Below are positions 1-9,000 of a DNA stretch of 64,000 nucleotides, piece by piece. The notes beneath the pieces were generated by a model that was given only the letters and a program-made list of their open reading frames with translations, was not told where the DNA came from and searched no databases. Every line of letters begins with the position of its first letter. The first letter of the stretch is position 1. The position numbers were made by a program, and so were the translations under genes. Origin of the DNA: Nocardia bovistercoris (lineage in GTDB: Bacteria; Actinomycetota; Actinomycetes; Mycobacteriales; Mycobacteriaceae); the NCBI RefSeq assembly GCF_015674855.1, contig NZ_JADMLG010000010.1, forward strand, positions 268,201 to 332,200, read 5' to 3'.

Positions 1-3000
1 GTCGACGGCGTGCTCCGGATCGATCTCGACGCACTCGGCTCGCCCGAGCCGTCGGGTCCCGCGTTCGAGGCGTCGGACGACGCGTCGCCGATCCGCGACG
101 GCGAACGGATCGCCCCGCTGCGCTCATCGAACTCCGCCTACGTCATCTACACCTCCGGGTCGACCGGACGCCCCAAGGGCGTGGTGGTCACCCATCGCAA
201 CGCGGTCGAGCTGTTGACGAACGCGCAGGAGAAGTTCGGCTTCGACGACACCGACATCTGGACGCTGTTCCACAGCTATGCCTTCGACTTCTCGGTCTGG
301 GAGCTGTGGGGTGCGCTCGCCCACGGCGGGACGCTCGTCGTGGTCGACTACGACCTGTCCCGCTCGCCGCTCGAGTTCCGGGAACTGGTCCGCCGGGAGC
401 GGGTCACGGTGCTCAACCAGACCCCTTCGGCGTTCTATCGGTTCATCGCGGCCGACCGAGCCGCCGACCGTGCCGGGGCAGGCCCACTGTCGCTGCGCTA
501 CATCGTATTCGGCGGTGAGGCGCTGCATTTCGCACAACTGCGGGCCTGGTACGAGCGACACGACGACTCCGCGCCGCGGTTGGTCAACATGTACGGCATC
601 ACCGAGACCGCCGTGCACGCGACGTCGCTCGCGCTCGATGCCGCCACGGCCCGCGCCGGTTCGGCCAGTGTGATCGGCCGCGGCCTGCCGGGGTTGCGGG
701 TTCTGGTGCTGGATCGGCGGCTGCGGCCCGCGCCGGTCGGCGTCGCCGGTGACCTGTATGTCGCGGGCGGCCAGGTGTCCCGCGGATACCTGAACCGGCC
801 CGGGCTGACCGCCGAGCGATTCGTAGCGGACCCGCACGGCGGACCCGGTGAGCGGCTGTACCGCACCGGCGACCTCGCCCGCTGGACCGCCGACGGACTG
901 GTGGAATATCTGGGCCGCGACGACTTCCAGGTGAAGGTGCGCGGTTTCCGCATCGAGTTGGCGGAGATCGAGATCGCGATGCTCGCCGCGCCCGGCGTCG
1001 CGCGGGCCGCTGTCGCGGTGCGGGCAGGCGAGCGACTGGTCGGCTACGCGGTGCCCGCCGACGGCGTGACCGTGCGCCCGGACCGGGTGCACGCCGCGCT
1101 CCGGGACCGGCTGCCCGCCCATATGGTCCCCGCCGCGATCGTGGTGCTGGACGAACTGCCCATGACGCCGTCGGGCAAGTTGGACCGCAAGGCGTTGCCG
1201 GAGCCGGCGTTCGCGGTCGACGGCGACGCGCGGACCGCGCGGACCGAGGCCGAGCGAATTCTGGCCGAGGTGTATGCCGAAGTGCTCGGCCTGCGGCAGG
1301 TCGGCGTGCACGACAGCTTCTTCGCGCTCGGCGGCGACAGCATCATGTCGATCCAGCTGGTGTCGAGGGCGAAGACCCGAGGGCTGGTGTTCGCACCGCG
1401 ACAGGTCTTCGAACACCGAACGGTCGCGGCGCTGGCCGCCGCCGCGACCACGGGCGACGACGCCGTGCGGCGGCTGCCCGAGTTGCCGGGCGGCGGCGTC
1501 GGAGTGTTCCCGCTGACCCCCATCGTGCGGTGGATGACCGAGCGCGGCGGTGGGTTCCGCCGAATCCATCAGTCGCTGACCCTCGAACTGCCGCTTGGCA
1601 TCGACCGGGCCGCACTGGTCGCGACGCTGTCGGCCGTGGTGGATCACCACGACATGCGCCGAGCCCGGTTGATCCACCGCGACGGCGCCACGTCGATCGA
1701 GGTGCCGCCGCCGGGATCGGTGGACGTCGACATGCTGGTGCGGCACGTCCCGTCGGCGGAGCACGCGCCCGCCGGGCAAGTTCACGACGCGCCCGCTGGG
1801 CGGGGTCTCGACGCGCCCGCTGGGCGGGGTCTCGACGCGCCCGCTGGGCGGGCTCTCGACGTGGCCGCCGGGCGGGCTCTCGATGAGGCCGTCGACCTCC
1901 TGGATCCGACCCTCGGCAGTGTGCTGCGGTTCGTGTGGTTCGATCGCGGACCCGATATCGGCGGGCGGCTGCTGATCGTGGCGCACCACCTGGTGGTGGA
2001 CGGGGTGTCGTGGCGAATCCTGGTGCCGGATCTGATGAAGGCGTGGTCCGACCGGTCGGCGGGGCGACGACCCGCTCTCGCTCCGGTCGGCACCTCGATG
2101 CGCCGCTGGGCGCACGCACTCGCCGAGTGCGCGCGCCGACCGGACCTGGCCGCCGAATCGACCCGGTGGCTGCACGAGCTGGACGGACCGGATCCGTTGC
2201 TCGGCGCCCGCCCGTTCGATGCCGCCGTCGACGTGGCCGCCACGGTCGAGCACGTGGAGGTGGTCGTGCCCGCTGAGGTGACCGCGGCGCTGCTCACGAC
2301 CGTGCCCGGCCGGTTCCACGGCGGCGTCAACGATGGACTGCTCGCGGCTCTCGCCCTCGCTCTGACGGCATGGCGCGCGCGCCGCGGCGTCGCCGAAACG
2401 AGCGCACTGGTGCAACTGGAAGGTCACGGCCGCGAGGAGGACCTGGTCGAGGGCGCCGACCTGTCGCGCACCGTGGGGTGGTTCACCACCGCTTTCCCGG
2501 TGCGGCTGCGGCTGGACGGCATCGACATCGATGACGCCATGGCGGGCGGCGACGCGCTCGGCGCGGCGGTGAAGGCGGTCAAGGAACAGCTGCTCGCGGT
2601 GCCGGGGCGCGGAATCGGCTTCGGACTGCTGCGCTACCTCGCCGACGAGACGCGCGCCGCGTTGGCCGAGCGCGACCGCGCCCAGGTGAGTTTCAACTAT
2701 CTCGGCAGGCTCGGCGCCGACGAGGTGAGCGCCGGAGGCGGCGCGTGGTTGCCCGCCGACGACCTCGGCGAGGTGTCGGCGAGCGTCGACGCGGACATGC
2801 CGGCGAACCGGGTGATCGACATCAACGCCATAGTCGCCGACCAGCCCGTGGGACCGGTGTTGCGCGGATCCTTCGCCTATCCGACCGGCGTGCTGTCCCG
2901 CTCCGAGGTCGCCGAACTCGCCGAACTGTGGGTCACGGTGTTGTCGGCGTTGTCCCGCCACGTTCGTCGCCCCGACGCGGGCGGGCACACGCCCGCGGAC

Positions 3001-6000
3001 TTCGGACTCGTTCGCGTCCGTCAGCACGACATCGACGCCTGGGAGCGGCGCTACGGCGCGATCGCCGACGTGTGGCCGCTCACGCCGTTGCAGTCCGGCC
3101 TGCTGTTCCACGCCATGCTGGCCCTGACCTCGGTCGACGTGTACGCGGTCCAGGTGGTGCTCGACCTGTCGGGGCGGGTGCACGGCGCGCGGCTGCGCGC
3201 GGCGGCCCAGACGGTGCTCGACCGGTACCCGAACCTGCGGGTCGCCTTCGGCACCGACGCCGAGGGCGACACCGTCCAGATCGTCCTCGACGGAGTCACG
3301 GCGCCGTGGCGCGCGGTGGATCTGCGGGCGGTGGCCGCCGAACAGCGCGCCGCTCGCCTCGCGGAGGTCCTCCGACAGGATCAGCGGACCGGATTCGACC
3401 TCACCGCGGCGCCGCTGATCCGGTTCGTCCTGTGTACCCTCACCGACACGACGTCCAAGTTGGTGGTGTCGTATCACCATGTGCTGCTCGACGGTTGGTC
3501 GATGCCCGTGGTGCTGCGGGATCTACTGGTGAGCTATGCCGCGGGCGCCGACGCGCTGCCGACACCCGCGCCGTACCGGTCCTATCTCGGCTGGCTCGCC
3601 CGACAGGATCGGGAGACCTCCTCGCGGGTATGGACCGACACCCTCGCCGGTGCCGAGCCGACCATGCTCGCGCCGCGGCAGACGCATCGCGAGATCACCG
3701 CGCGTGTCGCCGAGATCGACCTAGCGCTGAGCGTCGAGCTGACCGCGGGCCTGTCCGGACTTACCGGTCGGCTCGACGTCACCACCAATACCGTGATGCA
3801 ACTGGTCTGGGCGATCCTGTTGTCGCGCATGGCCGGACGTGACGATGTGCTGTTCGGCGCGACGGTGTCCGGGCGGCCGCCCGAGGTCCCCGGCGTCGAA
3901 ACCATGGTCGGGCTGTTCATCAACACCATCCCGGTCCGGATCCGCTGCGCCGCAGGCGAATCGGTCGCCGCGGCGTTGACGCGGGTGCAAGCCGAACAGG
4001 CCGCCCTGTTCGGCCATCACCACCTGGGTCTCGCCGATATCGCGCGGGCCTCGGGCCTCGGCGCGCTCTTCGACACCCTGATCGTGTTCGAGTCCTATCC
4101 GGTGGATCGCGACGCGGTCGCCGCGGCGGCCGACACCATCGACGGACTCGCACTCGGGGCGGTGCGCTCGAACGATTCGCCGCACTATCCGCTGTCGCTG
4201 ATCGTGCACCCTGGCGACCGGCTGAACATCCGATTCCAGTACCTGCCCTCGGCTTTCGACGCCGACACGGTGCGGCGGATCGCCCGGTGGTTCGAGCGGG
4301 CGGTGGAGTCGGTGGTGGCCGATCCTCGGATGCGAGTCCAGGACGTCGTGATCCTCGACCCCGCCGAGAGCGCGCGCTCGCTGCCGCGGTGGGACGGCGC
4401 GGTCGTGCCGGTGGATCGGCACGCCACGGTGATGTCGCTGTTCGCCGCCCAGGTGGCGCGCACGCCGGGCGCGACGGCGATCACCGACGGCGTCGCGGCG
4501 CTGACCTACGCGGAACTGGCGAGTCGGGTGAACCGATCGGCGCGCAGATTGATCGGGCTCGGCGTCGGTCCCGAGTCGCTCACGGCCGTCGCGCTGCCGC
4601 GCTCGATCGACCTGGTGGTCGCGGTCCTCGCGGTGCTCGAGGCCGGTGGTGGCTACGTGCCGATCGATCCGGGTTATCCGCCGGAGCGCATCGAGCGAAT
4701 CGTGGCCGACGCTGAGCCGGTGTGCGTGATCGGGTCGGCCGATCTGCCGGTGCCCGCGACGATCCCGCTTGTCGATCCGGTCACCGGCGACGATGGCGGC
4801 ATCGATGACAGCGGGATCACCGACGCCGACCGGATCGCGCCGCCGCGGCCGGATGGCGCCGCCTACGTGATCTACACCTCCGGATCCACCGGCGTGCCCA
4901 AAGGCGTGGTCGTCAGCCATGCGGCGGTGCTCAACCAGGTGGCGTGGCTGTCGGACAGGTTCGCCGTCTCGCCCGAGGACGCGGTGCTGTTCAAGACGCC
5001 GTTCACCTTCGATGTGTCGGTATGGGAACTGTTGTGCCCGTTGATCCGCGGCGCACGGCTGGTCGTGGCCGCCGACGGCGGTCACCGCGATCCCGCGTAC
5101 CTGGTCCGCGTCATCGAGGCACATCGGGTCACGATGGTGTCGTTCGTGCCGTCGATGCTCGCGGCCTTCGTCGATGGACTGGCGCCGGGCCGGTGTGCGT
5201 CGCTGCGTGCGATTCTGGCCGCGGGGGAGGAGCTGCCGGTGGGCGCCGTCGTGCGCGCCCGCGCCGCGCTGCCCGGCACGCGGGTGCACAATCTCTACGG
5301 CCCCACCGAATACACCGTGCACGCCACCGAGGCGGCGCTGGACGGCGAGGTCGGCCACGTCGCTCCGATCGGATCTCCGGTGTGGAACACGCGGGCGTAT
5401 GTCCTCGACGACAGACTTCGCGTCGTCCCGGTCGGCGTCGCCGGTGAACTGTATCTCGCGGGCGTGCAGGTCGCGCGCGGCTATCACCGGCAGCCGGTGC
5501 TCACCGCAGGGCGGTTCGTCGCCGATCCGTTCGAGACCGGGCAGCGGATGTACCGGACCGGCGACATCGCGCGCAGGCGGTCAACGGGACAGCTGGAGTT
5601 TCTCGGGCGCGGCGATCTGCAGATCAAGGTGCGGGGATCGCGAGTCGAGACGGGCGAGATCGATGCCGCGCTGACAGCACACGACGAGGTCGGATTCGCG
5701 GTGACACTGGGCCGCGCCGACGCAGGCGGTGTGGTGTCGGTCGTCTCGTATGTGGTCGCCGCGGCCGGGCATACGATCGATCCGACCGCGCTGCGGAGAT
5801 CCCTGGCCGAGCGGTTGCCCGCGTTCATGGTGCCCGCCGCCGTCACCGTGCTGGACGCGCTGCCGTTGTCGCAGGCGGGCAAGGTCGATCGAAAGGCGCT
5901 GCCGGAGCCGGTGTTCGCGTCCGCGCCGTTCCGTGCCCCGCACACCGAGCCGGAGCGGCGACTGGCGGAGATCTTCGCCGAGGTGCTCGGCGTCGGCCGC

Positions 6001-9000
6001 GTCGGTCTCGATGACGACTTCTTCGATCTGGGCGGGCATTCGCTGACGGCGACCAAGCTGGTCGGCCGGATTCGCGCCGGGTTCGATGCCGAGATCCCCA
6101 TCCGTGCGGTCTTCGCGCACCCGACCGTGGCCGGGTTGGCCGCGGCGCTGGCACGGGCGACGGCGCGGCGCGAAGCCTTGGCCCCGCAGTCGCGACCGAC
6201 ACGGATCCCGCTGTCCTACGCGCAATCTCGGCTGTGGTTCATCCACCGCTACGATGGCCCGTCGGCGACCTACAACATTCCCTTGGCGGTGCGCGTCACC
6301 GGTGCGCTCGACATGGTCGCCCTCACCGCCGCTTTCGGTGATGTGATCGCCAGGCACGAGAGCCTGCGCACGATCTTCGGCGCCGACGACGGTGTCGCGT
6401 ATCAGCGGATACTGCCCGCCGATTCGGTCGACTTCGATCCGCCGCTGGTCGATGTCGCACCGCGAGAGCTGGCTTCGGCGGTCGCCGGGGCGACAGCCCA
6501 CCCATTCGACCTGGCACACGAGATTCCTTTGCGGGCGACGGTCTTCCGCTGCGCGCCGGGGGAACACGTGCTGTCGGTGGTGCTGCACCATATCGCCGGT
6601 GACGGCTGGTCGACCACGCCGCTGATCCGTGATCTGGCCATCGCCTACGCCGCGCGGCACGCCGGGGACGAGCCCGGTTGGGCCCCGCTTCCGGTCCAGT
6701 ACGCCGACTACACGCTGTGGCAGCGTCGGATACTCGGGGAGGAGGACGATCCGGAGAGCCTGCTTTCGGCCCAATTGAACTATTGGCGAGGGGAATTGGC
6801 CGACCTCCCGGAGTGCGTCGCACTGCCGACCGACCGGTCCCGCCCCGCGGTGGCGAGCAATCGCGGCGACCGTGTCCCGATCACGATCGACGCCACCCGG
6901 TACGCCGCGATCACCGAACTCGCGCGCACGCGTCGAGTGACGGTGTCGATGGTGCTCCAGGCCGCATTGGCGGTGCTCCTGCACAAGCTCGGCGGGGGCG
7001 ATGACATCGCGATCGGCAACCCGATCGCCGGACGCACCGACGAGGCCATGACGGAGCTGGTCGGCTTCTTCGTCAACACCTGGGTGCTGCGGGTCGACCT
7101 GTCCGGCGATCCGACATTCGACGAGGTGCTCGCCATGGTTCGGGACAAGGCGCTCGGGGCCTACGAGCATCAGGACGCGCCGTTCGAGCGGCTGGTGGAA
7201 CTGCTCAACCCACAGCGCTCGACCGCCCACCACCCGATCTTCCAGGTGTCGTTCGCCTGGCAGAACACCACACCGCCCGCTCTCGACGTCCCTGACCTGC
7301 GATTGACGCCGCTGCCCGTGCCGACCGGCACCGCGAAGTTCGACCTGTTCTTCGAACTCGGTGAGCAGGTCGGTGCGGATGCCGGGGACGCTCCGGCGAT
7401 CATCGGATCGATCGAGTACGCGACCGATCTGTACGACCGGGCGACCGTGGAAACGACCGCGGCGCGGTTCGCGCGCTTGCTCGAACTCGTCACCGCGGAC
7501 GCGACCGCGTCCATCGGTCGCCACGACCTGGTCGAGCACACCGAGCGTGAATTGGTGCTGCGCACCTGGAACGCCACGACGACGCCGCTGCCGAATCTGT
7601 CACTGCCGCAACTGTTCACCCGTCAGGCGGAGCTGACCCCGGACGCCGTCGCGGTCGTCGCCGTCGACGCCGAGCTGTCCTACCGGGAGCTGAACCGCCG
7701 CGCGAACCGATTCGCGCGGATACTACACGACGCGGGCGTCGGCACGGAAACGATTGTCGCGGTGTGTCTGCCGCGCTCGGCCCGACTCGTCGTCACGGTA
7801 CTTGCGGTGCTGAAAGCGGGCGCCGCCTACCTGCCGGTCGATCCGAACTACCCGAGTGAACGGACCGGATACCTGCTCGCCGACGCCGACCCGCACCTGA
7901 TCGTCACCGACACCGCGGGCGCGACGAGCCTGGCGCCGACCTCCCACCCCCGGATCGACCTGGACGCACTCGACTACGACGATGTCCTCGATCACGATCC
8001 CGAAATCGTCGTCCACCCCGACCAACTCGCCTACGTGATGTACACCTCCGGTTCGACGGGCAGGCCGAAGGGAGTCATGACAACCCACCGAGCCGTCGCG
8101 GCGCTCGCCCTCGACCGCTGCTGGCGCGGCGGCGCGCACCGGCGCGTGTCGGTGCATTCCTCGTCGGCGTTCGACGCCTCGACCTACGAACTGTGGGTGC
8201 CGCTGCTGTCCGGCGGCGCGGCGGTGGTTGCCGCGCCGGGACCGGTCGACCTCGCCCGGCTCGGTGCGACGATCGCCGTCGGAAGTGTGACCGGATTGTT
8301 CCTCACCACGTCGCTGTTCGGCCTACTGGCCGACACCGCGCCCGAGGCGCTCGCCCGCGCCGAGGAGGTCTGGGTCGGCGGCGAGGAATTCCCGGCCGCC
8401 GCGCTCGGCAGAGTCCACGCCGCCTGCCCGGAGACGAGGATCGTGAACGGCTACGGTCCGACCGAGACGACGACTTTCGCCACCCGCTGGTCCGGCCCCG
8501 CCGCCGACGGCCGTGTCCCGATCGGCGTGCCGCTGGACAACGTGCAGGTGCGGGTGCTCGATGCGGCGCTGCGTCCGGCGCCGATCGGTGTCGGCGGCGA
8601 GTTATACATTGCCGGAACACATCTGGCCCGCGGATACCTGCGCGGACCGACGACGACCGCGGACCGTTTCGTCGCCGACCCGTTCGGCGAGGACGGGGCG
8701 AGGATGTACCGCACCGGCGACCTCGTGCGCTGGACGCGGGCCGCGGCGCTGGAGTATCTCGGCCGCGCCGACGAGCAGGTCAAGGTCCGCGGTTTCCGGA
8801 TCGAACCGGGCGAGGTCGAGGCGGCGCTCACCGCGCATCCGGCCGTGGCCCGTGCGGCGGTGATCGCCCGCGACGATCCGGCCGGTGCGGCGAAACAGCT
8901 GGTCGGTTACGCCGTCCTCGATCCGGAGGCGGCGATGCGGCGCGATCGAGCGCTGGAGGACGAATTGGTCGGGCAGTGGCGGCAGGTCTACCACGACCTC

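Noticed and set aside
124..3480. Long open frame (1118 aa) on the minus strand
   Set aside because: Antisense shadow of the NRPS; low-complexity Arg/Gly/His-rich peptide, no domain. The same holds for the minus frames at 3721-5487, 5581-7539 and 8602-11094.
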